A DNA stretch of 64,000 bases from Diplosphaera chodatii (lineage: Eukaryota; Chlorophyta; Trebouxiophyceae; Prasiolales; Stichococcaceae), in NCBI GenBank assembly GCA_032358165.1, contig JAALGY010000031.1, forward strand, positions 1,984,001 to 2,048,000. The letters are read 5' to 3'. This document shows, in pieces, positions 1 to 10,745 of this stretch. Each line of letters opens with the position of its first letter. Within the stretch, counting starts at the first letter, position 1. Below the pieces are notes generated by a model. That model did no database searches. It was not told the origin of the DNA and saw only the letters and a program-made list of their open reading frames with translations. The translations under genes were made by a program, and so were the position numbers.

Positions 1-1567
1 TGCCGCCTGCCGTTGCGTTGTACTTGCGCTTGCGCTCGTCTGTCTCCACCGCCTCGGCGTTGAACTGCTCTGCTGCCTTCACTGCTGCCTCAAGCTTGGC
101 CTTGTCGAGCTCGACGTCCTCGGAGACATCGGCGCCCCACACGTCCTTGGACGGCGCAAGGTCCTTCAGCTTGCTGGAGGCCGCTGCCTTGGCACGCGCC
201 TCTCGCGCCGATGCCTCCATGTTGGCCACCAGCTGCGCCGTCTGCTCGTCAGCTGCCCTGCTGCCGGCGTCGCCAATGCAGTAGCTGTTCTTGACGAACT
301 GGTGGCAGCAGGCGTAGCCCCAGGCGCCATCGCGCCAGTAGGAGCCCCACACCGAAGTGTGGTTGTTGATCAGCACATCCTCCTCATAGCGCGACCGTGC
401 CTTCTTCTCCTCACCCCGCAGCAGCCGCCCTGAGGCATCATACTCCACATATGCTTCTGTCTGGCCCAGCAGCAATGACTCGTCAGGCGTGTCGGCCACG
501 GCAGCGTTGCCATATCGCTCCAATACCTCCTTCTTGTTGCTGACCTGCAGTTTCTCCTTCTTGGTCTTGAAGCTCTTGTACAAAGCCTCCGCCTGAGATG
601 GCGCTGACATCATGGAGATGTCCTGGCCACGGTTCATGGCGGCGACAGAGTGCAGGTTAAGCGCCTGGAACGAGTCAAAATCGCCAGCTCTCCGCACAAA
701 GTTGTCGCCCTGGAATGTCTTCTGGCTTGGGTCCTTTTGTGGGTTGGGATCCTCGCGCATGGACCGCGACTTGGGGTCGTAGTACGCGGAGTTGGGGTCC
801 AAGTTGAGGAGGTACTTGGCGGTGTCTTCCCGGATGCGCAGGTTGCGCACAGACCCGGACGCACCACCGCCCGTTGTCCGCACCCGCTTCTCAACCTCAC
901 CAAAGCCGGCCGCCTCCTCCTCCCTGATGCGATCCTCATCGTCATTGTCAGAGCCGCTGTCAGCCGAGTGCTGCGCGTCATCACGCTGCGCAGCATCGGG
1001 CTCTGCGGCGTCCTCATCGCCCTTGCTGGCGTCGCCCAGCCGCAGCCGGCGCTCCAGCTCCTTCTTCCGCCGCATCTCCTGCTTCAGCTGGTCCACCTTC
1101 TCGAAGGTGTCAATGACGCGGGAATACTCTTTCGAGTCGTAGCCGGTCCAGCGGTCGCGCTTGGCCTCAAAGCCCTTCATGTCGATGCTCTCAACCTTCT
1201 CATCCGCTGCAATGTGCTTGTTGCTCCACCGCGCCCCCACCTTGCGCGGCCGGTCCACGCAGTCCTTTGTTTTGTGCGTCATGGCCCCGCAGTTTTCGCA
1301 GGCGCCCTTGCGGAACTTGGTCGCCTGGAAGACCTTCACGCCGCGGTCGTAGCTCTTGTTGATGGAGTCCTGCTCGTGCTGCCGCCAATCCTTCTGATGC
1401 TTGAGACTGGGGTGCTGGCTGTTGAGGTACCAGGGCGCGCTGGACATGTACTGCGGGATATGGGGGTTGATGGCCTTTCCATCCTCATCCACCGCTGCGG
1501 GCGCGAGGCCAGCCTTCCGGGCCTCCTCCAGCTCCTTGTTGCGTCGGAAGTCTTCATGTGACGTCAT
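1..1567 (-). CDS. SLU7: Pre-mRNA splicing factor SLU7 (3' end beyond window)
   Basis: SLU7 acts at the second catalytic step of splicing and helps choose the 3' splice site. The frame opens at an ATG whose complement lies at 1565-1567 (start MTSHEDFRRNKELEEARKAG) and stays open for 522 codons to the window edge. A CCHC zinc knuckle, C-x2-C-x4-H-x4-C, sits at about residues 90-103 (CENCGAMTHKTKDC). An acidic stretch of about residues 190-220 is followed by the conserved block YLLNLDPNSAYYDPKSRSMR, and the last visible residues include DERKRKYN, which lies near the C-terminus in known SLU7. Only a few tens of residues should be missing. It has no intron in 1.57 kb, unlike every long neighbour. 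Family assignment is firm; the missing end is inferred. Confidence 0.95.
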   Translation of the reverse strand, partial: MTSHEDFRRNKELEEARKAGLAPAAVDEDGKAINPHIPQYMSSAPWYLNSQHPSLKHQKDWRQHEQDSINKSYDRGVKVFQATKFRKGACENCGAMTHKTKDCVDRPRKVGARWSNKHIAADEKVESIDMKGFEAKRDRWTGYDSKEYSRVIDTFEKVDQLKQEMRRKKELERRLRLGDASKGDEDAAEPDAAQRDDAQHSADSGSDNDDEDRIREEEAAGFGEVEKRVRTTGGGASGSVRNLRIREDTAKYLLNLDPNSAYYDPKSRSMREDPNPQKDPSQKTFQGDNFVRRAGDFDSFQALNLHSVAAMNRGQDISMMSAPSQAEALYKSFKTKKEKLQVSNKKEVLERYGNAAVADTPDESLLLGQTEAYVEYDASGRLLRGEEKKARSRYEEDVLINNHTSVWGSYWRDGAWGYACCHQFVKNSYCIGDAGSRAADEQTAQLVANMEASAREARAKAAASSKLKDLAPSKDVWGADVSEDVELDKAKLEAAVKAAEQFNAEAVETDERKRKYNATAGG

Positions 1568-2482
1568 TGCTGTCGGTCACTGGACAGTCAGGCTGCAGCC
1601 TGCCAGGGCCCAATCACCAGCAGGATGCAGCACCTTGCGGCTATGCAATGGCCGAGTGCCGGCTGCCTCTCCGCTGGTATCTGTGTGCCAGCGGCCCTGA
1701 ATGGTGAGCTGGGACGGCAGCACCTGCTGGTGACCCACAGAGCAGCCAGTTACCCGCGACAAGTGACACGGCTGAGTGAAGGTGGGCACTGCAATACCTC
1801 ACAAATGCTTCGCGGACAAGCAACAGCCTGGCGGTTCGACAAGACGATGCTAATGCTACCAGACCAGTGTTGCTTCCGAACGTCGCTGCGCGTGTGGCGT
1901 GTGGCGCGGTGCGCATGCGCTAACAGAGCATTACCTGCTGTGCTGCAAAAGTTACAGCATGTCTCGTAGAGACGGGTTCCCACTGCTCCGGAACCCTTTC
2001 AAGCGTTCACTCATGCACAACAGGCAGCACCGTCTGCAAGCGCGCATTGCACTGAGTGTAGCGCGATGGAAGGGTGGTTGTGCGACTGCCCCCTGCTGCG
2101 CAGCTCGCCTGCTGGCTGCAGCACAGCAACATCGAGCAGGGAGTGCCGGCCTTCAGCGGGCATCTGCGGCTGCTCCCTCCCCCAGCTGCGGACGAGAACA
2201 CATCCATGTCGAAATGTCGGCGTGTGTCACAGCACAGTCCGCAGAGATGGCAGCGCTGAAAGCAGGGGGTTGAAGGCAGTCGACCCAGAGCAGCCCACAC
2301 TCCGAGAGCAGTTTGCAGCACAGAAGCAGCAAGGTGGGCTATCGACAGCTGTGATCGTAAAGGGCGCGCGTGCAGGCGTGCTGCACGATGGTTTGTCACA
2401 TGGGAACATGTTTTAGAGGGCAAGCGGTGCGGTTCTGCGGCAATCGCGCGTCACTGATTGGCTCGGTCTGCTTGCCGTGCAG
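1568..2482. other. Intergenic region between SLU7 and the FMN/DUF2470 gene
   Basis: This stretch lies between the divergent SLU7 (-) and FMN-binding protein (+) genes. It must hold the promoters of both and probably the unresolved first exon (transit peptide) of the plus-strand gene. A plus-strand frame open at about 1899-2273 has an arginine-rich, acid-poor N-terminal character and is a weak candidate for that exon, but no splice pair could be proved. Confidence 0.4.
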
Positions 2483-4135
2483 GCATTCCGGGGGATGCCG
2501 TCAGCCGGGCACAGGATGCCACGCTGCAGCTGCAGGCGGCAGCTGCAGCGGCAGCGCGGAGTCGAGACGGCGGCGGTGGCAGCCCAATCAGGACTACGGG
2601 GTTGCGGCGCACACCGCTGTCAGGCGGCGTGAACAATGCCTCCTCGCAGTACGACCTGCCCTCGCCTGCGGTGGCTGTGCGCAACTTGGTGCGCCGAGGG
2701 GTATCCCTTGCATTCAGTGCGGAGTGGAGGCAAGGGTGCAGACCGACATGGGTGTGCTCGCAGTCTGTGCTGCCGAAGGTTACGACTGGCGGCATGTAAA
2801 GCTGGTACCAATGACCACTGCTGCAGGTGGAGCAGGTGCAGTTCGCGCACCTGTGCACCACGATGTCCAGCATGCACCACCGGCGGGCGGGCTACCCCTT
2901 CGGCACGCTGGTCGACTTTGCGTCGGACGGCGCGGGGTTCCCCATCTTCTGCATGTCGCCGCTGGCGATCCACACGCGCAACATCGTGGAGGACTGCCGC
3001 TGCTCGCTGGTGGTGCAGATGCCCGGCTGGGCCGGGCTGGCCAATGCGCGCGTCACCATTTTCGGGGACGTGTACCAGCTGCCGCCAGAGCTGCAGGAGC
3101 CAGCACGGGAGGTGAGGCAACCGACACATGCTTCGCTGCTATGACATGCAAAGTTTTCATCAAGGAGCCCCTGTCTGCACCAGTCTGATGGGTGCACATG
3201 GTGCTGATCCTGATGGCAGCCAGGGGCTGCAGCTGACTGCTGGACGCGTGCAGGACGCATGCAGCAGGCAGGGCACTCTGACTTGCAGGATACCTGTCGC
3301 CAAGGGTGTCCTGTCTATGTGCAGATCTTCGCGCAGAAGCACAGCACGGACAGCAAGGAGCGGTGGCTGTCGGGCAACACCGTGTGCTTCCGCATGAACC
3401 GCATCTCCGACGTGTACTTTGTCGGCGGCTTCGGCACGGTGCAATGGCTGGATGTCGCCGAGTACATGGCCGCAACCCCCGACAGCATCGTCATGCACCA
3501 GCCCCTGCGTGTGCTGCAGGTGTGACACTTTGCAACATCCAGACTGCACCCTGTCATCAGTGTTTGGTGTTGTCACCGGCAATGAAAGCTCTGTTGGCAA
3601 ATGCCAGGAGAGAGACTGCCGCCCACTTGTGTGTCCTCCCCATCCACACTCTCCTGTTGCTCACCGTGCAGGTACTGAATGACACGTATGCGGTGGAGCT
3701 GCGGCATCTCATCCGGCAGGGCGAGCGGGAGGCCAGCGATGCGCAGTTCATCTCCATTGACAGGCTCGGCGCGGATGTGCGCGCTCGCTTTGGCACAGAC
3801 TACAGCGTTGAACGCGTCGGCTTCGACAAGGTGGTGCATAGAGTTCCTCCTCATCTGTATGTCATCTCAGTCATGATCTGCATGAGCAGCTGTGTAGCCG
3901 CTGCATGAGGCGCACGTTTTAAGCATCTCTGGTGGGCACGCGTTCTGGTCTAGCAAGGTCCAGGTGTGATGCGAATGCAAGACATGTCAATGTGCTTCAC
4001 GCGCAGCCGGTGCACACGCTGGAGGAGGCAGTTGCATCGATCAGCCGGCTGTGCGCGAACTTCCCAGACTCCGACCAGGGTGCAAAGGAAACCCTCAACG
4101 GCAAGACCTCAGGACAGCCAGCTTCAGCCTCTTAG
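2483..4135 (+). CDS. FMN-binding split-barrel protein with C-terminal DUF2470 domain (5' exon unresolved)
   Basis: Exons: 2483-2688, 2827-3111, 3325-3519, 3672-3830, 4007-4135 (stop TAG). All borders are GT-AG, and every listed exon is in phase. The first listed exon takes one base from an upstream exon I could not place. The product resembles the plant pyridoxamine-phosphate-oxidase-like proteins related to the glutamyl-tRNA reductase-binding protein. A split-barrel part carries RRAGYPFGTLVDFASDG and ISDVYFVGGFGTVQW; a C-terminal DUF2470-like part begins near LNDTYAVELRHLI. Such proteins are usually plastid-located and bind FMN or haem-related partners; the exact role here is inferred only from family. 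It is convergent with the RIQ-like gene 309 bp downstream. Confidence 0.85.
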
Positions 4136-4444
4136 ACGCTGTCAGTGACACGCAGGCCAGCTGCCTAGATGTAGTCGGTTCTTTTCAGCCAGAGTGGACA
4201 CGTGCAATCAGCAATGACACATCAGCTTTTCATTGCATGATGCTTAGCACTATCTCCTGTGTTGCCTGCTGATTTCGTACATCAGTGTGCACAGTGGCAA
4301 TGGCAGGAAGGGCATGTTGATTAGCCCACGTGTGCTGCACAAAACACTGCACATTGGGCAAATGCAGATGCGGACCCAGCATCCAGACCACACAGAAACC
4401 AGCGAGATGCCACACGAGCTAACACGACCAGAAAGCTGCACGCC
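4136..4444. other. Convergent intergenic spacer
   Basis: This 309-bp spacer separates the stop codons of the FMN/DUF2470 gene (+) and the RIQ-like gene (-). It should hold both 3' UTRs and polyadenylation sites. No coding potential was recognised. Confidence 0.6.
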
Positions 4445-5887
4445 TCAAGCAACCTCCTTTTGCAACGTGGACAGCAGCTGGCCGCCCGCAAACGCTGCTG
4501 AGCCGCCCAGTGCACCCAGTGCTACAATTGCGACCTGCGCCATGCATGTTTGCTCAGACAAGGATCCAGTGGTGAAGCGTTCCCTCGCAGAGAGCTGTGC
4601 AGCGCAGGCACCTAGGTGCTCACCTGGGCGGCAATCAAGCCATTGCTGGTGTCGGGCAGAAAGTATACGGCAGCAGGCGCCAGCGCATACAGTGCAAAGG
4701 CCGCGGCAAACAGCTTGCCAGGGGTGTTCCTGCAGTACACCGGCTTCGCGTTTACGGCAAGCATGAGCTGTGTCACCGTCGGGTTACATGCAGGATCTTG
4801 TGCACATGTTGTGGGGCTGCAGCTTCAACTGCGCCATGGACATCAAGCAGACCTGTCCACAGCTGCTGACAGGAGGCCCAGGTTCTCTGCTGTCTCCAGG
4901 AGGCCAGACTTCTCGATGAACGTCAGCGTGATGCCTGCAGTAAGGTTCCCAGAACTTCACGTTACATCATCCTCCACAGGTCCGCCTCTTCAGCAGTTGG
5001 ACAGTTCGTCTCAAGGAGCTGGCCAGCCGCATGCATCAGTCCGGGCAGACCGGCAGGTGACCCGAATGCAGCTGTCCCACCGTTGTTCTGCAGCAGCGAC
5101 AGCAGCTTGAGCTCCTCCAGTTTGGACAGCAGGCGCAGCTGCTCCACGCGCGCCAGCAGCTTGGGCGTCGGCAGGTCGTCCGCCCGCTGCCGGAACTTGC
5201 GCTCCTTGCTGTTGTTGGCGATGCTGATCAGCTGCGCAGGTGCAGCACGCCAGGTCATGAGTGCGAACGAAGCTGACCACAACACATGGCGAACCTGATC
5301 ATCATTACTTGTGGGTCGGTTGGGTGACGTTCAAGTACTGCCACGTCAGGTAAGGCGTGCCAGCGTGCAGGCTCCTCCTTGAAGACAGGGGCAGCAGATG
5401 CATTGCTTAACAGACTCAGGATCCCTCTAGGCAGGACGACGACGACATGCAGCAGGGCCCACCTTCTTCACGGGCTGGCTGCCAATGCGCAGGGTGCCGC
5501 CCTTCCCGAATGGCTGTGTGCCCCCGCCGATGCGCTGCACGCCGGTCAGCATTCAGCTGTTAGTCACCGGTTAGAATATTCAGCTGCCATGCTGCAGAAC
5601 GCTCATGTACACAGAACTCTTCTGACGGACGACCGGGAAAGCGCTTTGGCTTGGCACGTCTGCGTGCCGCAGCCTACCTGTGTGCCCTTCTGTGCATTGG
5701 GCACCTTCCGCGGCGGAGGCCGCTTCTTGCCGCTGCCTGGCTTCAACCTCTTTGTGGCTGCGGCCGCTGCTGCTTGTACAGCCGGCGGTGACGCCCGTGC
5801 AGTACGCATTTGTGGCGGGCGCACCACCGGCGCCAGCCGCTGGCCGCTCAGAAAGCTCGAGCGCTGCATGAGTGAGCTGCCTGCCAT
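4445..5887 (-). CDS. RIQ: RIQ1/RIQ2-like DUF1118 thylakoid protein
   Basis: Six exons, read downward: 5887-5678, 5534-5463, 5231-5081, 4934-4853, 4729-4624, 4534-4445. All junctions are GT-AG and in phase. The start MAGSSLMQRSSFLSGQR begins a serine/arginine-rich plastid transit region of about 45 residues. The core is the DUF1118 leucine-rich repeat-like block: KLLARVEQLRLLSKLEELKL, then TLTFIEKSGLLETAENLGLL, then RNTPGKLF. Two hydrophobic C-terminal segments follow (around FALYALAPAAVYFLPD and VAIVALGALGGSAAFAGG). Arabidopsis RIQ proteins are grana-enriched and affect LHCII organisation and non-photochemical quenching; the same role here is inferred. The N-terminal part contains a Lys/Pro-rich and Gly-rich linker not typical of the core. 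Confidence 0.9.
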
Positions 5888-6519
5888 CTGTTCCCTGCAG
5901 CACAGATCTGATACGGAACTCACTACATCCAGCGGACGCCCTCCGTTCCGCACAATTGCAGCGGGCCCTGCACATGGATCATTGCCCAGAAGTTGCATGC
6001 CGCGCACCTGTTGGTGGATCAGGCGGTGCGCAGCGCTATCACAGATTGCTGTTGTGACGCAGCACAGTATAGCAACTGTTCACGTGCTGCAGTGCAAGTC
6101 TGACGGACCTGCACCTGCGCAGAGCAGATCTGAGCCAATCGGGATCGCTGAGCTGGCATGAGTCATGCATCAGCTCACACAGTGTGAGATGCTCCGGGGC
6201 GAGATGCCCAGGCATTGCTTCAAACGATCTGCTTCAATTGGTCGCCTCGGTGTTCGAGATGGAGAGCTGTTGCATTGCAAACGATGAGTTTGTGGGCTGT
6301 ACATCGCGACCTGCCAGTAGTCCTTTTACGCTTGCAATACGGTGTGGCGCCGCCCCCACGCCGGATGGCGGTCATTGCAGCATGCCAATCCATCGAAGTG
6401 CAGCACCGGCAGTGCGTGCTTGCGACAATGTGTCGCACTGGAGCCTCTGAGAAAGGTGGGCCATCCACCTCTGCAAAATGTCCTGTGTTGCCGAATATGC
6501 GCACATTGCCTATAAGTAA
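5888..6519. other. Spacer between RIQ-like and FolD genes
   Basis: Both flanking genes are on the minus strand, so this holds the FolD 3' UTR and the RIQ-like promoter and 5' UTR. Open frames here are short and match no family I recognise. Confidence 0.5.
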
Positions 6520-8617
6520 TTAGCTGCGCGGCTTCCAGATGTCAGCATGTCGCTTGGCCGCCTCGATGGTATTATGAAGCAGCGCTGCAATGGTCATTGG
6601 GCCGACGCCTGCAACCAAAGAGTGTAAATTATCAGAAATTTGAGACCTCGGCAATGGTGAGCTGTACAGAGACTGACATCGCCATCAGCCGACCGACACT
6701 GCCGTTCACTCGACGGGCGGCTTCACCGACCTCCAGGCACAGGAGTTATTGCTGAGGCGACCTCGGACACGTCCTCGAAGCTGACGTCGCCCACTAGCTT
6801 GTGCTTGTGAGTCTGTGTGGCCTTTTCCCGCACGTTGATGCCCACATCCAGCACCACCGCCCCAGGCTTTACCCAATCTCTCGTCACCTGCCACAGTCGG
6901 AGGAATTGCTTCTTGCTTTAACCTGCGATGCTGCACTGCATCGCCATGCTACCAAGGACGTCTTGACCAGGCAGGACCATGTGGCGTTGGGCAGGTGAGC
7001 AGCTGTTTCACACGCGGGCCCACCAGCTCGGGATGGCCCACAGCAACCACCAGGATGTCAGCAGTCCGGCACACGTCTGGCAGGAACTTGTTGAGCGGCT
7101 TGATGGGCTCTGGCATCGTCGTCGCACGGTCCATCGTCTCCTCAATTTCTGCCTGCGGCTGCGCGCCACCTGGGGCGACGCTCACACAGTCTGAGGCTGT
7201 GTCCAGTGCACTATTGGGGCCAGTGGGAAGCATCAGCTTCTTCAGCACGCAGAGACATCCCATACGCCACCTTCGTTTTGCAAGCTTGCAGAAGCCTCCA
7301 CTCATCAAGGTCTGTCTGGCTTGTGAGCCCAACGATGTACGCCATCAGCTGTCAGCCGCTGGTTACCAGCACACCCGAGATGGGCGGCAGGCACGCCTGC
7401 GCCTGTGCACGCTCCGCAGCCTCGGCATCCCGCCGCGACTCCTCGTATGAGTCGTACGCCACGCGATGGCAGATGGTGACGGCCGCAGCGCCATTGTCCC
7501 GGAACAACACGGCCAGTGGCAGCCCAACTGTGTTGCTATCGCCAATCACCACAACCTGTGGCGGGTCATGCACAGCACATTCGATTGGTAGGCTTGTAAT
7601 CTAGGCCCCATTCCATCAGATCGGGTTGGATCCGCAGGATGCTACAATGGGTATTTCGATGACCGCCGAGACAGTGTCTCGCCTTCTTGTTGTGGATGGG
7701 TATGTCGCTGCGTTTCAGCAGCTCGATGCACGCAAGCGCCGGGCAAGGCGAGTATGTTGGCAGCACCCCCCGCATCAGCATGCGCCCCACATTGACCGGT
7801 GACAACCCTACAAAGGCAGAGCGTGCACGATCTGATCGGGTATGCTCGACAGATCCAGACTGCCACTCGACAGCCGATGTGCTGACATGCCGCTCTGCCA
7901 GGAAGTGAGCAGACCCACCATCGACGTCCTTCACTGGCGAGATGTCCTGCAGGATGATCTCATCCCTGAGGTCCCCCGGCAGTGGCAGCTGCACCAGGAT
8001 GCCATCGACATGCGTGTCGTTCGACAGCTGCTCCACGATGGTCCGCACGTCCGCCTCCACCGCATTCTCCGGCAACTTGTACAGAGTGGACTCGATGCCA
8101 ACCTTCGCATGGACACATGCTTCGTCGGTGAGGTCACCAGATGTCTGCATCGACAGCAGCATCAGGCGCGGGGGACAAATCATGGCATCTTCATCTGTGC
8201 ATGCGCACCCGCTTGCAGGCATCCTGCTTTCGCTGCACATAGATGGCGGAGTCTGGCCGACTGCCAGCGATGATGACCGCCAGGCCAGGCTTCCGGCCGA
8301 CCTCCTTGGTAAGCTGCGCCGCCTCGGCGGCAATGCTCTTCTCCCACTCGCGCGCAATGGACTTTCCGTCAAGGACCTTGGTGGCCGCTGCAGCACGTAC
8401 CACTTCTGCATCACGACCCCTTGCATGATCGACATATGACAGGACTCATAACTCGTCCGAACCTCTCCACAGCGATAGCTGCATGACACTCACAGCTGCT
8501 ACTAGCGAAGTATCGAAGCGCCGCTGGTGCCCCAGCAGTGAAATCCGCCGGGTTGCCGCCGGTCGCCAGGGCAGTGCGCAGCCCGTGGCACGCCCCACAG
8601 AGGGTTCTGCGCAGCAT
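6520..8617 (-). CDS. FOLD: Methylenetetrahydrofolate dehydrogenase/cyclohydrolase (FolD)
   Basis: Exons, read downward: 8617-8494, 8387-8209, 8102-7919, 7807-7683, 7555-7375, 7169-7024, 6887-6731, 6608-6520 (TAA). FolD interconverts methylene-, methenyl- and 10-formyl-tetrahydrofolate. The N-terminus ([20 protein letters not shown]) is a basic organelle-targeting peptide of about 40 residues. Family motifs are present: the Tyr-Lys catalytic region [38 protein letters not shown], the NADP-binding [26 protein letters not shown] and TPVPGGVGPMT. Phases close at every junction. Intron 4 starts with GC (AAG|GCGAGA at 7682), needed to join the NKK end of exon 4 to VVVIGD. A Gln/Ala/Glu-rich insert follows YDSYEE. 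Plastid versus mitochondrial location cannot be settled. Confidence 0.93.
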
Positions 8618-9504
8618 GCCCAGCCTACGCTACGTCCTGTCAGCTGGCTGGACGATCGCAAATCAGCTGCACCTTGGATTTGCCCGTCACTATTGCACTG
8701 TGATCCTCACCCACCACACACTGGATCAGAGCTTGGGCCGCGGCAGAACGGATGACTGACTAGTCGCACACACACAGACACTATAAGTGTGTGCAGTCGG
8801 TCACAGTGTCTGACCGGCGATCCGAGCAGTCAGTGGCCGAAGCGCAGGCGACACAGGAAGCACTGCCACCTCATCACTGCCCGCAGATTGCAGAGATCGC
8901 TCATCGCTGTCGAGCATGACAGCGCAGCGCACTCTATGACTTGAGCGCTGTCATCAGGTCTGTGTCGCAGCCAGGCACATGGCATGTAGTTGAGCGCTAC
9001 AGGTTTTATAGCCAGAGCGCCGAAGTACACTGCAGCCGACCCACCTTGCTCTGCACCATGTCACCAGGCTGCCTGGTGGCAGGGGCTAGCGGCTGCAGGC
9101 TGCAGAATACCAGCACGCAGCACAGCACCAGACAGACGTGCCGCCACTCTCAGCCGCGTATGATGCTCGTCTGTGCCAGCATCGGACCAGCCTGCCCTGC
9201 GGCACAGCAGTTGCGGCACACCTCTTTCATCGGCAGCAGGCTTGCAAGTCTCTCAGGTGGGTTTCTCTTACTAGTGTCAGCCTGAATCTGCTGCGTCGTC
9301 CACTTGTGGCTGACCCTGGTGACACAGCTGCAGGCCCGGCCGTTTCCTGGCGGCGGCAGCAGAGCAGCATCAGCAGCAGGGGCAGGCTGCAGGTGTGCTG
9401 GCATGCGAGCAGTGTTTGCTGTCGTCATGCTATCGTGAACAGAACTACAGATCCCGCAAGTGGCGACACGCATGTAGTGACATGCGCGGGCTGTACCTGC
9501 ACAG
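8618..9504. other. Divergent spacer between FolD and HCF106; hidden first exon of HCF106
   Basis: FolD (-) and HCF106 (+) diverge here. The region must contain both promoters and the transit-peptide exon or exons of HCF106. A frame from the ATG at 9058 is basic and acid-poor, but its best GT donor (9257) is out of phase with the next exon, so I leave the exon unassigned. Confidence 0.4.
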
Positions 9505-10289
9505 GTCCTTGCATCCTTCTTCGGTGTGGGCGCGCCTGAGGCAGTGCTGGTTGGAATCGTGGCTTTGGTGATATTCGGCCCCCAGGGCTTGGCAGAGGTG
9601 CACCAAACTTGAGTCATGTTTAGCTTTGTGTACGCATGCTGGCAGTGGGCAGTCTCATGGTCTTGCAGGTCACCAGTGGGTTGTGCTTGACAGGCAGCCA
9701 AGACTGCTGGCAAGGCAGTCAGGGCGTTCAAACCCACTTTTGACGAGCTGACGAGCGTGTCACGAGACTTGCGGAACACGCTGGATGAGGAGCTGGGCAT
9801 CAACGACATCCGCAACGAGTTCAGGGTGCGTGATATGGACTTGGAAGTGAGATGCACGTTGCTAGGTGTGAGCACCTCTGGCATGTCGTGCGTTGAGTGC
9901 TGTTGGTTGCAATGCCCACATGATGTATCGGCGGTGATCGACATGTCACGATGTGACAGGGGACAAACTACGCTGCGCCCAGCCGCGGTGCCCAGCAGCC
10001 CAACTGGGACGACCTGGGCACGCAGGCCAAGGCGTCCCAGCCAGCAGCGTCCGGCAGCAGCAGCAGCAGCAGCAGCAGCAGCCAAGACGGCGACCAGGCG
10101 AAGGCGGAGGACATAGACAGCATGCGCACCCGGTCTGCCGAGCTGGCATGGGGCAACGGCAGTGATAGCATGGCAGAGCGGTCAGGCAGCGGCAGCGGCG
10201 TGAAGGCGGACGATGGCATCGCCAACGTGTCGCTGGACGAGTTGCAGGCGGAGCTGGCCCGGCGGCGAGCCGCCAAAAAGGATGCTTAG
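9505..10289 (+). CDS. HCF106: Thylakoid Tat translocase subunit HCF106/TatB (5' exon unresolved)
   Basis: Exons 9505-9597, 9694-9825 and 9960-10289 (TAG), all GT-AG and phase 0. TatB/HCF106 recruits twin-arginine substrates in the thylakoid membrane. The first listed exon encodes a short stroma-to-lumen start (SFFGVGAPEAVLVG), one transmembrane helix and the hallmark FGP hinge (VALVIFGPQGLAE). The second gives the amphipathic helix (AVRAFKPTFDELTSVSRDLR) and an acidic helix. The C-terminal tail is hydrophilic, with nine consecutive Ser codons and a final charged helix. Tail length and the FKPT segment favour TatB over TatA. The plastid transit peptide is upstream and not resolved. Confidence 0.88.
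10056..10082 (+). repeat. (AGC)9 trinucleotide run coding poly-serine
   Basis: Nine consecutive AGC codons inside the last exon of HCF106 encode nine serines in the hydrophilic tail. Pure codon identity suggests a replication-slippage tract that may vary in length between strains without shifting the frame. Confidence 0.9.
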
Positions 10290-10745
10290 GATGGTTTGCG
10301 GTAGCTTTATAGGAATCAGGGAACACCCGTGTGCATCGCCCCGCATTTGAGAGCATTGCAGTCTACCACCTGCTGAGTCTGCAAACCACGTTTAGCTGCG
10401 AAGATCATCATGCTGTGCAGCTGACCGCTGTTCACAGCTTGCTTATGTCCGCAAGTCCGACAGCAGCACTCCTACCAAGTAGTGCGCGGAAGTAGATGTG
10501 AAACGTCTTGCTGGACATCTCCGTTCTCCGATTCCACCTCTCACTCCAACGTTTTACTCACGACGAACTGAAACCAGAAGCTAAGTGGATTCAGTGTTGC
10601 CGTCGCAGCCAACCTATCGGAACCTCATCATAAGCATCCACACATGCTGCAACACGAAACTTCGCAGCACGCCCAACAGCCCTACCGCGTATGACCTTCG
10701 TTGTGACTGCCACAAGCTGCGCTTGGCATTTAAAATCCTACAAGG
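10290..10745. other. Spacer between HCF106 and the RS-KH-J gene
   Basis: Tandem genes on the plus strand flank this 456-bp stretch. It holds the HCF106 3' UTR and the promoter of the next gene. No coding exon recognised. Confidence 0.5.

Noticed and set aside
650..1561. 303-codon plus-strand open frame across SLU7
   Set aside because: It is antisense to a clearly conserved SLU7 frame; open antisense frames are common in GC-rich coding DNA.
7566..8489. Long minus-strand open frame in FolD taken as one exon
   Set aside because: It reads through introns and leaves out the conserved FolD junctions; the spliced model restores every family motif.
9150..10085. 311-codon minus-strand open frame across HCF106
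   Set aside because: It overlaps conserved TatB exons on the other strand and has no recognisable motif.
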